A stretch of DNA of 64,000 nt from Bacillus sp. es.036. GTDB taxonomy: Bacteria > Bacillota > Bacilli > Bacillales > Guptibacillaceae. Under the pieces are notes generated by a model. That model made no database searches. It saw only the letters and a list, made by a program, of their open reading frames with translations, and was not told the DNA's origin. This document shows, in pieces, positions 8,537 through 16,560 of the stretch (positions are counted from its first letter, which is position 1; the number at the start of each line of letters is the position of its first letter). Position numbers and translations under genes: made by a program. The stretch covers positions 1,984,001-2,048,000 of the forward strand of contig NZ_PDIZ01000001.1 in assembly GCF_002563635.1 (NCBI RefSeq), given 5' to 3'.

Positions 8537-9373
8537 TTATTTAAGTGAAAACTCTTGAATACTTAATTCAAACAAACACTCTTCTTCAAGGAATGGGTAA
8601 TGATTGCTTTCATCAAAAACAACCAAATTTGCATTAGGAATCATACTCGCCATTTCTTCGGAATAAGAAAGCGGACATTGCACATCATATCTGCCGCAAG
8701 CAATAAGAGTAGGGGTTGTGATGGCAGTAAGCTGTTTTGTTACATTAAACTGTAAAATTTCTCTTGCGAAAAAATTCATTCGAGCTGCCGCCATCTTTTT
8801 ATGTATTGGTTTTGAAAATAAAATATTATATAGCTCTGGTCGATAAAGAGAAAGTTTCGTCCTTTCCTCAGTTATTTTTTTTCGTTCATTTTGCTCAAGA
8901 TCAGGGTCTTTTAACCGCTCAATGAGTTGCTGCATCAGCTCATGTTGAGGATGATCGACATGATAGATACAAGCGGGAGAAGAAGAGGCGTATTCCCTAG
9001 CAGCAGCTCCTACAATGATTAAACCTTTTAGTGAGTTTGATGCATGAATTCCATATACACAAGCCAGCATTCCACCTGTGGAATGACCAGCGAAAACCCA
9101 CTTTTCAATTTTCATCTTTTCGCGTATACTTTCAAGATCAAATACCGTTTCAATCATAAAAAATTCGTGCGGTGAGTTTACAGAATCTGTGTTTCCTGCT
9201 TCTTTAAGATTCACTAAATATACGGTGTAGTTTTTTGTAAATACATCTGCAAAATAATCACCACTGTTATTAAATTGAGAATAAAGATGGGTCACGCAAA
9301 GTGCTGGACCATTACCTTTCACAAAAACCTCAAACTTACCTCGTTCTGTTTTAACGAAAAGTTGTTTCCACAT
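8537..9373 (-). CDS. Alpha/beta-fold hydrolase
   Basis: 278 residues with an alpha/beta hydrolase layout: nucleophile elbow GHSTGG (about residue 97), acid in GRYDVQCP (about 228) and histidine in ESNHYPFLEE (about 257). There is no signal peptide, so it is cytoplasmic. The frame opens with TTG at 9376, but ATG at 9373 has gggggatt at proper spacing. Substrate unknown; the family includes esterases, lipases and C-C bond hydrolases. It stands alone, ending in its own terminator before comGA. Confidence 0.85.
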   Translation of the reverse strand: MWKQLFVKTERGKFEVFVKGNGPALCVTHLYSQFNNSGDYFADVFTKNYTVYLVNLKEAGNTDSVNSPHEFFMIETVFDLESIREKMKIEKWVFAGHSTGGMLACVYGIHASNSLKGLIIVGAAAREYASSSPACIYHVDHPQHELMQQLIERLKDPDLEQNERKKITEERTKLSLYRPELYNILFSKPIHKKMAAARMNFFAREILQFNVTKQLTAITTPTLIACGRYDVQCPLSYSEEMASMIPNANLVVFDESNHYPFLEEECLFELSIQEFSLK

Positions 9374-9419
9374 CAAGAATCCCCCAAACGGTACTTATTA
9401 TTAATACAGAAATGAAAGG

Positions 9420-9734
9420 CTACTCTAGAATGACAGCCGTACCGTAGGCAATGATTTCTGATGCACTCGCCATAACGGCTGAAGACTGTAACCGAAAAGC
9501 AACGATTGCATTAGCACCCTTACTTTCTGCATCCTTTACCATTCTCGCAATTGCTCTCTGTCTAGCTTCTGTCATCATTTCGGTATACTCAGTAATTTCA
9601 CCACCAACAATTGTCCGAAAACTCGCAAGAATGTCCTTCCCTACGTGCTTAGACTGAACAGTGCTTCCTCTAACATAACCAATCACTTCCTTAATATTTT
9701 TATTTGCGACTTGATCAGTAGTTACGATTATCAT
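9420..9734 (-). CDS. YbjQ/UPF0145 family heavy-metal-binding-like protein
   Basis: 104 residues beginning MIIVTTDQVANK, with GYVRGSTVQSKHVGKD, GGEITEYTEMMTEAR, GANAIVAFRLQSS and the ending EIIAYGTAVIL. These are the conserved blocks of the YbjQ (UPF0145) family, which forms small pentamer-like assemblies of unclear function. It overlaps the end of the upstream membrane-protein gene by about 20 bases, so the two are coupled. A TTG one codon before the chosen ATG is also possible (ggagg upstream serves both). Confidence 0.88.
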   Translation of the reverse strand: MIIVTTDQVANKNIKEVIGYVRGSTVQSKHVGKDILASFRTIVGGEITEYTEMMTEARQRAIARMVKDAESKGANAIVAFRLQSSAVMASASEIIAYGTAVILE

Positions 9735-9909
9735 CAATTTGTTCCTCCTTTTCCCTTTTCCTTCGATCTTTAATAAGCAAATAAATCAAGAAACCAAGTG
9801 AAAGCGCATATCCAACCATAACGAGCGGAACCCATGAAGCATTGATAAAAAACATAACGACAATCAGAACTTGAAAGATTGAAGCACCTATTAACAATAA
9901 TATTTTCAT
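9715..9909 (-). CDS. Small two-helix membrane protein
   Basis: 64 residues from the ATG at 9909 (MKILLLIGASIFQVLIVVMFF). There are two hydrophobic stretches (about 2-19 and 25-44) and a highly charged tail, IKDRRKREKEEQIDDN. The frame also opens with GTG at 9921. No recognised family. Cotranscribed and overlapping with the YbjQ-like gene, for which it may act as a membrane partner (inference). Confidence 0.65.
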   Translation of the reverse strand: MKILLLIGASIFQVLIVVMFFINASWVPLVMVGYALSLGFLIYLLIKDRRKREKEEQIDDNRNY

Positions 9910-10004
9910 TGCGCCTATCACCAGCTTTCTACATCTAACTTAAGAATACCTTATTTTGTGTGATTTTTCTTGTCCTGTTTTGCCAATTCAATACCACAAG
10001 AAAA

Positions 10005-10036
10005 AGCGATACGCAGAGTCGTTTCCGCATATCGCT
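10005..10036 (-). terminator. Probable terminator downstream of mgsR
   Basis: Inverted repeat agcgatacgc (10005-10014) and gcatatcgct (10027-10036), one mismatch, with a run of T on the minus strand. It lies beyond tRNA-Gln from mgsR and could end mgsR transcripts that run antisense through the tRNA. Confidence 0.65.
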
Positions 10037-10171
10037 GTGACATAGATTATGATGTTATCTTATTCAACCAATTGCCCGGACATTCCTATAATGAAGGTGA
10101 TTTTTTGCCTTCTGCTAAAAATAAGTATAAGTATCTAAACCGCTGCTCATACTACTAGAGCACGAAACCAT

Positions 10172-10243
10172 TGGGCTATAGCCAAGCGGTAAGGCAACGG
10201 ATTTTGATTCCGTCATGCGCTGGTTCGAATCCAGCTAGCCCAG
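10172..10243 (+). tRNA. tRNA-Gln (UUG)
   Basis: Cloverleaf with acceptor tgggcta/tagccca, D-arm gccaagcggtaaggc, anticodon stem acgga/tccgt around loop ttttgat (anticodon TTG) and T-arm gctggttcgaatccagc. Discriminator is G. CCA is not encoded. The gene is isolated and abuts the end of the convergent mgsR. Confidence 0.96.
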
Positions 10244-10627
10244 TTAAGAAACGACAGCAAGCTTCTTTTTACGTTGTTTTAAATTTTGCAAACCCGACTT
10301 ATTGTAACCTACAATTAATTTCTTTCCGTTAGTCACGATAGGCCGTCTTAGAAGCTTTGGTTCATTATGCATTAGTTCAAGCATTTCAGTAAGGGTAAGA
10401 TCATCAATTTCAACATTTAGCTTCTTGAATGAAGTACTCCTTCTTGCAAGAATTTCTTCAATACCATCTGTAGATAAGGTAATGATTTCTTTTAATTCAT
10501 CAATTGAAGGTGTATCTTTAAATAAATGACGCTCTTCAAAATCAACACCATTTTCTTTTAACCATGCTTTTGTTTTTCTACAAGATGTGCAACTTGGATA
10601 AGTATAAAACAATAATTTATCTTCCAA
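10244..10627 (-). CDS. mgsR: Spx-family stress regulator MgsR (YqgZ)
   Basis: An ArsC/Spx-fold regulator that binds RNA polymerase alpha rather than DNA; in B. subtilis MgsR controls a SigB subregulon. The redox motif YPSCTSCRKTK (CXXC) is near the N-terminus, followed by FEERHLFKDTP and PKLLRRPIV. The frame opens at 10687, but TTG at 10627 (LEDKLLFYTYPS) has a perfect ggggagg 8 bases upstream and matches the family start, giving 127 residues. Its stop codon directly touches the 3' end of the convergent tRNA-Gln. Confidence 0.93.
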   Translation of the reverse strand: MEDKLLFYTYPSCTSCRKTKAWLKENGVDFEERHLFKDTPSIDELKEIITLSTDGIEEILARRSTSFKKLNVEIDDLTLTEMLELMHNEPKLLRRPIVTNGKKLIVGYNKSGLQNLKQRKKKLAVVS

Positions 10628-10804
10628 TTTAAATCCTCCCCGATTCGTTTTCCGTTGATAACTAACTTTACCCACATTATACAACACTTAAACAAATATT
10701 GTACAAGAAAAAGATTTGTATTTTTGTGAACGATTTGGGATAATAAATTGGAACCCTTTTCAAGGTTAAATAAGGAAAGTCATTATTTTGCCATGAGACT
10801 AGCA

Positions 10805-10834
10805 TTTACTTTTCCACAAGAACTCATATATAAT
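10805..10834 (+). promoter_or_regulatory. Candidate SigA promoter for yqgY
   Basis: TTTACT at 10805-10810 and TATAAT at 10829-10834 with an 18-base spacer, about 40 bases upstream of the yqgY start. Confidence 0.55.
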
Positions 10835-10875
10835 ACGATGTGTATGGGGAATGAACGAGCAAGGGAGGAACTTTT

Positions 10876-11121
10876 ATGCCTAGAATGTACCGAGTTTTAG
10901 CTTTCTGGACCGGCATTTTCTCACTCATGGGTTTTGTTGGTGAGATGCCAGTATTAGGATTGCTGTTCCTTGGCCAGGCCGGCATGTTTTTAGCGTTAAG
11001 TTATCTAAACTTAACAGAACGTACTTATTTGTATATTTTCGGTGTATACTTAACTTTGTTTATGGTCGGTTTTTCCTACTGGTCAGTGTTCATGATGACG
11101 CCTGGATCAGGCGGACATTAA
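10876..11121 (+). CDS. yqgY: DUF2626 family membrane protein YqgY
   Basis: 81 residues starting MPRMYRVLAFWTGIFSLMGF, with three hydrophobic helices and the conserved LSYLNLTERTYLYIFGVYLT block of DUF2626 (YqgY). The ATG has gggagg upstream. Function unknown. It lies next to mgsR, as in B. subtilis, and ends in a strong bidirectional terminator. Confidence 0.9.
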   Translation: MPRMYRVLAFWTGIFSLMGFVGEMPVLGLLFLGQAGMFLALSYLNLTERTYLYIFGVYLTLFMVGFSYWSVFMMTPGSGGH

Positions 11122-11130
11122 TCCGAACGC

Positions 11131-11163
11131 AAAAAAGACGATGCTTACGCATCGTCTTTTTTT
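11131..11163. terminator. Bidirectional terminator (yqgY / methyltransferase)
   Basis: Stem aaaaaagacgatg and catcgtctttttt around a short cttacg loop, with A/T tracts on both sides. The 3' end of the convergent methyltransferase gene runs into it. Confidence 0.9.
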
Positions 11164-12233
11164 GGGCGCTTTTCTTGAATCATTACTAAAAATTGATTCG
11201 ACTGAGCAAGCCACCTTACTGCTCGATTTTGTTTATGTTCTCTAGAAAAAGGGTTATCCGGAGTCGTTTGCTGAAGAAATTGAAGCAAACCCTCTTTTAA
11301 AAGAAATTGTCCTTGTGGGAGACAATCCACCCACTGGATCCCATGACTTAGACCAATGTTTCGAATAGCGTCAACATGAACATGAGTTGTGATATCCATT
11401 TCCCCAGGGAACTGTAAAACATTTTCTATGAACTGATGATTTTGGTATCCCCTAAGACTGCCTTCTCTTCTTCCAGGGGTTTCCCATTCCTCATTTGTAT
11501 ATCCATAATCTACCGTAAAGACTTTTCCATGAGATAGCCAACTTCCTACCTCATTCAACCATTCTCCCATGGCAAGCGGAATTTCGATCCGTTGTCCATC
11601 ACTAACCTGAAGTTCGTGACACGCTAACCAGTTCAGAATCTCCGGGTCTGTACAGGGAATGTACACCTCTTCAAAACAATCATAATCATTCAAACCAATA
11701 CAGACTTCAACAAGTTCACGTTGTTTTTCAATAACACGTACAGGAAACGCATCGAGCAATTCATTTGAGAATAGAATGCCATTTAACTTCGGCAGCTCTT
11801 TCTTAATTGTAGAAAGTGAAGGATAAATCAGCACGTTATGATGCTTTGTGCGCTCAGCAATTAATTGCTGATGATAAGGACTAGATTCCAGTACAAAATA
11901 AGTTAACTTTTCATAAAACTTATAGTCCACCGTTTTTACTTCATCAAGAAAGGAAGAAATGAAGTTACCATCACCTGAACCCGCATCGACAATAACCGGT
12001 GCATACTCGTTCTTTTGTATTTCTTTTATAAGCACTCGGGCCATTACGCGAGAAAAAACGTCACCTATACTTGTTGAGGTAATGAAATCACCTCTTTCCC
12101 CCGTCTTTGGTGCATTCTTCTGATAATACCCATACTTTTGATGATAAAGAGACAATGTCATAAACCGCTCGAAAGTGATTGAACTATTTGGACTCTGTTC
12201 AATTTCATTTTTAATGACAGTTTTTAACGACAT
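11145..12233 (-). CDS. MidA/NDUFAF7-family SAM-dependent methyltransferase
   Basis: 362 residues of the DUF185 (Methyltransf_28) family. The N-terminal SITFERFMTLSLYHQKYGYY and GDFITSTSIGDVFSRVMAR are family hallmarks. The SAM-binding motif is IVDAGSGDGNFISSF, and FSNELLDAFPVR follows. The mitochondrial homologue methylates an arginine of a complex I subunit; the bacterial substrate is unknown. It starts 3 bases after yqgX with a poor ribosome site, so it is probably translated by coupling. Confidence 0.9.
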   Translation of the reverse strand: MSLKTVIKNEIEQSPNSSITFERFMTLSLYHQKYGYYQKNAPKTGERGDFITSTSIGDVFSRVMARVLIKEIQKNEYAPVIVDAGSGDGNFISSFLDEVKTVDYKFYEKLTYFVLESSPYHQQLIAERTKHHNVLIYPSLSTIKKELPKLNGILFSNELLDAFPVRVIEKQRELVEVCIGLNDYDCFEEVYIPCTDPEILNWLACHELQVSDGQRIEIPLAMGEWLNEVGSWLSHGKVFTVDYGYTNEEWETPGRREGSLRGYQNHQFIENVLQFPGEMDITTHVHVDAIRNIGLSHGIQWVDCLPQGQFLLKEGLLQFLQQTTPDNPFSREHKQNRAVRWLAQSNQFLVMIQEKRPKKDDA

Positions 12234-12236
12234 TGC

Positions 12237-12878
12237 CTATAAAGAAAAGCCATTTAGAAATGGATTTTCAGTCATCTCAGTTTCAATAGTTGTAGCAGCT
12301 CCATGTCCAGATGCTACGATCGTATGTTCAGGTAGCACAAGTAGGCGATTATGTATGCTCTTAAGCAATTGTTTTTGATTCCCGCCTGGAAGATCTGTTC
12401 TTCCTATACTTCCAGCAAACAGAGCGTCACCGGAAAAGACGATATTCGCGTCTTGGAAATAAAACGATACGCTGCCAGGTGAGTGTCCTGGTGTCTCTAG
12501 AACCGTAAAATTAAATGAACCGATTGTCATATCTCCTTCTCCCTCAATGAGATGGTCAGCGGGTTTACCAGAAATGTTATCAACAACCGGAAAAAGTTTT
12601 GACCCATTTAAAGAAGGATCTGAAAGCCAATTTGATTCATACGCATGCAAATAGACTGGAACTTGATAAGTCTCTCTTAGTAAATCAACGGCACCGATAT
12701 GATCAAAATGAGCATGAGTTAAAAGAATAGCCAATGGTTTTAACTCATGCTTTTCGATCTTTCTCTTGATTCGTCCTCCCTCAGCTCCTGGATCTATAAG
12801 AAGAGCTTCTTTATTTTCATTCCATATGAGTGCTGCATTTGCTTGTACAGGACCAACAGCCATTTGTTTCCATTCCAT
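12237..12878 (-). CDS. yqgX: MBL-fold hydrolase YqgX (glyoxalase II-like)
   Basis: 213 residues with the metallo-beta-lactamase metal motif THAHFDHIG, then ETPGHSPGS, FSGDALFAGSIGR and a C-terminal SGHGAATT, as in hydroxyacylglutathione-hydrolase-like proteins. Likely thioester hydrolase (possibly of bacillithiol or other adducts; inference). The frame opens at 12893, but that ATG is itself part of the ggagg serving ATG 12878, so I chose the latter. First gene of a pair with the methyltransferase. Confidence 0.9.
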   Translation of the reverse strand: MEWKQMAVGPVQANAALIWNENKEALLIDPGAEGGRIKRKIEKHELKPLAILLTHAHFDHIGAVDLLRETYQVPVYLHAYESNWLSDPSLNGSKLFPVVDNISGKPADHLIEGEGDMTIGSFNFTVLETPGHSPGSVSFYFQDANIVFSGDALFAGSIGRTDLPGGNQKQLLKSIHNRLLVLPEHTIVASGHGAATTIETEMTENPFLNGFSL

Positions 12879-12945
12879 AACATTCGCCTCCATTGAAAGA
12901 TTATGCTTCTTATTCTACACTATAAAAAAGAGTGATTAAAAGGAG

Positions 12946-13431
12946 ATGTTTCTTCTGAACTTCGTGTATGGTGTTGAAATGAAACCACCTGTTAATAAAC
13001 TACCTGGGTTCATAGCGCAAATTGTCAAAAGAACGGCTGATCTTGCTAACGTGGTGGATCGTGATAAACAACTTGTTATCATTTCAGATCGAATCGAAGC
13101 TGAAGCCCTTCAGAACTACTATCAGTCCAAAGGTGTTCTCGAAGACGTTCATCCACTCATTCATCTTTCTAAAGCATCTGATTGTAAACTTTCTTTCACA
13201 GACTACGGCTTCAATTCTCAAAACAACGAACTTTATCTCTACAAAGAAATGGTTGCGTGGTTCAGGATACTTAATGGAGACGACCAACAAAAAAAAATGG
13301 CGCTTTTACAAATGGAAGAGCATTTCATTTGCCGGAATGACCAGCTTTTTTTTGTCGATCGAATGCACATAGAATTAATGCAGGGTATTGCTCGAGCTTA
13401 CAACATTGAACTTACATTTTCGAGTGAATAA
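12946..13431 (+). CDS. Hypothetical protein, 161 residues or shorter
   Basis: An unrecognised soluble protein with no transmembrane segment or signal peptide. It is rich in charged residues, with one CKLSFTDYGF and one HFICRNDQLFFVDR stretch. The start is uncertain. ATG 12946 lies directly on the aaaggag, which is too close. ATG 12979 (MKPPVNKLPGFIAQIVKRTA) begins a plausible protein but has only a weak site. It is divergent from yqgX and followed by yqgW on the same strand. Function cannot be assigned. Confidence 0.65.
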   Translation: MFLLNFVYGVEMKPPVNKLPGFIAQIVKRTADLANVVDRDKQLVIISDRIEAEALQNYYQSKGVLEDVHPLIHLSKASDCKLSFTDYGFNSQNNELYLYKEMVAWFRILNGDDQQKKMALLQMEEHFICRNDQLFFVDRMHIELMQGIARAYNIELTFSSE

Positions 13432-13574
13432 CACCTCGACAAACGAAAAGAAAACGGTTAAAATAAGAAAGGACTTATCGTACATACCATTCAAGAAAAA
13501 TTTACGATTCAACCATGCAACAGTCATTTTACGGGTATACTGATAATGAGTGCATGGATAGGGAGGTATTCCAA

Positions 13575-13760
13575 ATGGGATTAGCAATTATTTTTGCAAT
13601 CGTTACTTTATTTTGCGTATGGGGTGTTTTTCGTTCCCTTCGTGAAAAGAACTTTATGGGCCTTGCCTTTGCAGGATTAACAGTGCTTGTATTCGGCGCC
13701 TTTACTGTTGCTACAATGATCGATATTCTTTTCGGATCTGGTGGCGGCGGAGGCCACTAA
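13575..13760 (+). CDS. yqgW: DUF2759 family small membrane protein YqgW
   Basis: 61 residues from ATG 13575 (MGLAIIFAIVTLFCVWGVFR), preceded by agggagg. Two hydrophobic segments and a terminal Gly-rich GSGGGGGH. The longer frame from 13515 lacks a ribosome site. The position between yqgX and yqgV matches B. subtilis yqgW. Function unknown. A strong terminator follows immediately. Confidence 0.85.
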   Translation: MGLAIIFAIVTLFCVWGVFRSLREKNFMGLAFAGLTVLVFGAFTVATMIDILFGSGGGGGH

Positions 13761-13788
13761 AAAAACAGCCATTTCGGCTGTTTTTTTT
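13760..13788 (+). terminator. Terminator after yqgW
   Basis: Hairpin aaaacagcc/ggctgtttt followed by a run of eight T, directly at the yqgW stop. Confidence 0.9.
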
Positions 13789-13822
13789 ATGTCTTAGAAG
13801 CACATGATACGTCATGTTACTT

Positions 13823-14128
13823 TTATTTTAAATGTCTTTTAACTGATTCGAGTTTATCTTCCATTTTCACCTTTTTATCACGACGATCATCGATTCGTAG
13901 ATTGGTGGCTACACGCTCAATACCTGCTTGAAAGGGCGCTTCATGAATCGCTTTAACAACATCTAGGAGATCAGAAATATCTCCTTCAATAAGAGTACTC
14001 ATAGGTGTTAAACGATATGTAATCCGATCAGAAAACGATTCTAGAACCTCCTGTACATCCGCTACATACTTACTAACACTTGGTGTTTCCGTTCCAATTG
14101 GAATCACTGTAACATCTACAATTGCCAT
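13823..14128 (-). CDS. yqgV: MTH1187/YkoF-type thiamine-binding family protein YqgV
   Basis: 101 residues with the UPF0045 signature (VDVTVIPIGTETPSVSKYVADVQ, then YRLTPMSTLIEGD). The family folds as a small ferredoxin-like dimer, and several members bind thiamine or its precursor. It overlaps the stop of the upstream permease gene as TAATG and so is cotranslated with the ABC transporter. The TPP-regulated thi operon lies just upstream. Together these hint at a thiamine-related role for the transporter, which is inference. Confidence 0.87.
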   Translation of the reverse strand: MAIVDVTVIPIGTETPSVSKYVADVQEVLESFSDRITYRLTPMSTLIEGDISDLLDVVKAIHEAPFQAGIERVATNLRIDDRRDKKVKMEDKLESVKRHLK

Positions 14129-14901
14129 TATTTTTTTCCTCCCTTTTCTTCAAGTAACTGCATTTTTCGATTAAAGAAAAAGCGATACGTCACCAATGAA
14201 ATAATCATCGCACAAATGGATACAGATGAAAAGATGCTAATCGAAATGACGATCTGATAGCGAATGGCTTCAATTGGCGAAGCCCCACCAAGAATTAGTC
14301 CTGTCATCATCCCTGGCAATTGCACAAGTCCAATCGTTTTTAATCCATCCACATTAGGAATCATCGCTGCGCGAATCGTTTTTCTAATAATCATTTGAGA
14401 AGCTTGCGAAGCATTTGCTCCAAGCGATAATGCTGCAAGAATTTCTCCTTTACTATCGTGAAACTCGTTCTTCATTCTCTCAAATGCAAGACCAGTTGCC
14501 ACCATACTATTACCAATAATCATTCCACTCATCGGAATAACCTGTTCAGATCGAAAAGGAATAATATCAAATACAATCCATAATGACAAAACAAACACTT
14601 CAATAAGAATAAGCGAAGAGAACGACAGGAGAAAAGCGTACGGAATCCCCTTTCCTCTCTTTGATGCTTGAAGAGAAGCAATGACTAGCATAACAGCTAC
14701 CCACAATCCTACCCCCTGCCAATCTGGAATAGAAAAGAGAAATGTGAGAACATAACCTATAAAAAACAATTGAACGACGCCGCGGATAGAAGACCATATA
14801 GCTGATTTGCCTATCCCGAGCGAAAACAAATAAGAAAGCGAAACAGGAATCATGACAAATAGAATCATTGTAAGCAATGAAAGGTTCGATATGTTCGTCA
14901 T
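14128..14901 (-). CDS. FetB/UPF0014-family ABC transporter permease
   Basis: 257 residues with about six to seven hydrophobic helices. The UPF0014 hallmarks are visible: RGVVQLFFIGYVL, IPMSGMIIGNSMVATGLA and VDGLKTIGLVQLPGMMTGLILGG. The E. coli homologue FetB (YbbM) pairs with FetA in iron export or homeostasis. Here it lies 3 bases after its ATPase gene and overlaps yqgV. Substrate unproven: iron by family, thiamine-related by context. Confidence 0.88.
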   Translation of the reverse strand: MTNISNLSLLTMILFVMIPVSLSYLFSLGIGKSAIWSSIRGVVQLFFIGYVLTFLFSIPDWQGVGLWVAVMLVIASLQASKRGKGIPYAFLLSFSSLILIEVFVLSLWIVFDIIPFRSEQVIPMSGMIIGNSMVATGLAFERMKNEFHDSKGEILAALSLGANASQASQMIIRKTIRAAMIPNVDGLKTIGLVQLPGMMTGLILGGASPIEAIRYQIVISISIFSSVSICAMIISLVTYRFFFNRKMQLLEEKGGKK

Positions 14902-14904
14902 AAA

Positions 14905-15600
14905 TTATCCTTCGAGAAAGTGCTTTAACGTAGCGGATTTTGGTTGATAAAACAATTCGGTTGTTTTTCCTTGCTCTTCAACCCTACCTTCATTCATAAA
15001 TAGGGTATAGCTACCAAGTCTTTCTGCTTGCTTAAGGTCATGTGTAATCATCAAAATTGTCTTCCCTTCTTCATTCACGAGCTTATGTAACAATTCTTCC
15101 ATCAAATCCACTGTCCGCATATCAAGTGCACTGGTCACTTCGTCTAATAACAATACCTCAGGATTATTAGCAAGCGTTCTTGCAAATGCCACGCGCTGCT
15201 GTTCGCCACCAGATAAATTTTCTACTTCTTTCGTTAAAAACGCTTCAGGCAACTGTACTTTTTCCAATAACTTAACCCCATCATTGGGCTCCCACTTTTT
15301 TTGAAGAGAAGGACCAAACTTTAAATTATCTTCAACCGTTCCATCAAATAAATGAGCCTGTTGAAACACCATACCAATGTTTCTACGCAGCTCCGATATA
15401 GGAAAATCGCTAATTTTTTTCCCTTTAAAGTGGATTTCACCCTCATCCGGATCTTCTAGTCTATTTAACAAAAGTAATAAGCTACTCTTCCCTGCACCTG
15501 AGGGTCCGATAATTGTCGTTAAACTGCCTTCCATTAATGAAAATTGAACATCCGTTACACGTTCATTGGATACATTTTCTACTTCGATTAGTTTATTCAT
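14905..15600 (-). CDS. FetA-like ABC transporter ATP-binding protein
   Basis: 231 residues with Walker A GPSGAGKSS, Q-loop VFQQAHLFDG, signature LSGGEQQRVAFAR, Walker B VLLLDEVTSALD and H-loop MITHDL. The frame opens at 15648, but ATG 15600 (MNKLIEVENVS) has aaaggaag ahead and fits ABC proteins. Partner of the downstream UPF0014 permease. A terminator separates it from the thi operon, so it should have its own promoter in the ~110-base gap. Confidence 0.9.
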   Translation of the reverse strand: MNKLIEVENVSNERVTDVQFSLMEGSLTTIIGPSGAGKSSLLLLLNRLEDPDEGEIHFKGKKISDFPISELRRNIGMVFQQAHLFDGTVEDNLKFGPSLQKKWEPNDGVKLLEKVQLPEAFLTKEVENLSGGEQQRVAFARTLANNPEVLLLDEVTSALDMRTVDLMEELLHKLVNEEGKTILMITHDLKQAERLGSYTLFMNEGRVEEQGKTTELFYQPKSATLKHFLEG

Positions 15601-15710
15601 TGAACTTCCTTTCTTGAAAGCGAATTGCTTCATTAACACCATTCTCAAAGTTCCTTGCTTAGTCTATGTATTTTTCCCCTCCTCATTCGAATAGCAAACT
15701 TATTCACATA

Positions 15711-15738
15711 AAAAAACCCTGCAGAAGCAGGGTTAAGT
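15711..15738 (-). terminator. Terminator of the thi operon
   Basis: Stem aaccctgc/gcagggtt (15715-15722 and 15727-15734) with a seven-T run on the minus strand. The thiD stop codon lies inside the stem. Confidence 0.9.
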
Positions 15739-16545
15739 TTTCATGATGGAAGTTTGTGTTTGTCGATAAGCAGCATGGTTTGTTGGCCCAATTCCTTTTC
15801 CTATTGGGAGGGCGTGTGTTATAGCAGCCGTAATATATTCTTTTGCAATAGCTACAGCCTCGGGGATCGGCCTCCCCTTAGCAAGTTCAGCTGCGATACA
15901 AGCTGAATACGTGCAACCAGTTCCGTGAGTGTGTTTTGTTTCAATACGCTCTGATTCATAATGGTAAAAGCGGTCGTTTAGATACAGAACATCCACAGCA
16001 GTATTACTCGTCATATGTCCACCTTTAATAAGAACAGCTTTTGCACCGCTTTCATGTAGGGTTTTTGCCGCCTCCTCCATACCCTTGATAGAAGTAATAG
16101 CATTACAATTTAGCAATTCGGCTGCTTCAGGAAGATTAGGCGTAATAACAGCTCCTAGCGGAAAAAGCTTTTCTTTCATAGCCAATTTTGCTTCATTTTG
16201 CAAAAGAGACGCCCCACCTTTTGCGATCATCACAGGATCAATAACAAGATTTGAGACATTGTAGTCCCTTATCTTTTCCGAAACCGCAAGAATGATTTCA
16301 CTCGAAAAAAGCATCCCAGTTTTTACTGCGTCCGCCCCAATATCTGAGAGAACAGCATCTAGCTGTGATTGCACCGCTTCGACCGTTTGTGGGAACACAT
16401 GATGAACGCCAAGCGTGTTCTGAGCTGTAAGTGCTGTAATCGCACTCATCCCAAACACGTTGCGCTCTTGAAACGTTTTTAAATCAGCCTGAATCCCAGC
16501 TCCGCCACCACTATCTGAACCAGCAATCGTCAGTGCTTTATACAT
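15733..16545 (-). CDS. thiD: Hydroxymethylpyrimidine/phosphomethylpyrimidine kinase
   Basis: Phosphorylates HMP and HMP-P to HMP-PP for thiamine synthesis; ribokinase-like fold. 270 residues with AGSDSGGGAGIQADLKTF at the N-terminus, VFGMSAITALTAQNT, VKTGML, VIDPVM and the anion-hole motif THGTGCTYSACIAA. Last gene of thiE-S-G-O-D. Some Bacillus homologues act mainly on pyridoxal, but operon context favours HMP here. Confidence 0.94.
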   Translation of the reverse strand: MYKALTIAGSDSGGGAGIQADLKTFQERNVFGMSAITALTAQNTLGVHHVFPQTVEAVQSQLDAVLSDIGADAVKTGMLFSSEIILAVSEKIRDYNVSNLVIDPVMIAKGGASLLQNEAKLAMKEKLFPLGAVITPNLPEAAELLNCNAITSIKGMEEAAKTLHESGAKAVLIKGGHMTSNTAVDVLYLNDRFYHYESERIETKHTHGTGCTYSACIAAELAKGRPIPEAVAIAKEYITAAITHALPIGKGIGPTNHAAYRQTQTSIMKT

Positions 16546-16560
16546 TAGACCCTCTCCTTA

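Noticed and set aside
9970-10158. 62-codon plus-strand reading frame before tRNA-Gln
   Set aside because: TTG start without a ribosome site, and it runs through the minus-strand terminator hairpin. No protein-like composition or known match.
10628-10687. N-terminal extension of MgsR to an ATG at 10687
   Set aside because: The extension has no homology to Spx/MgsR proteins and a much better TTG start with ggggagg lies at 10627.
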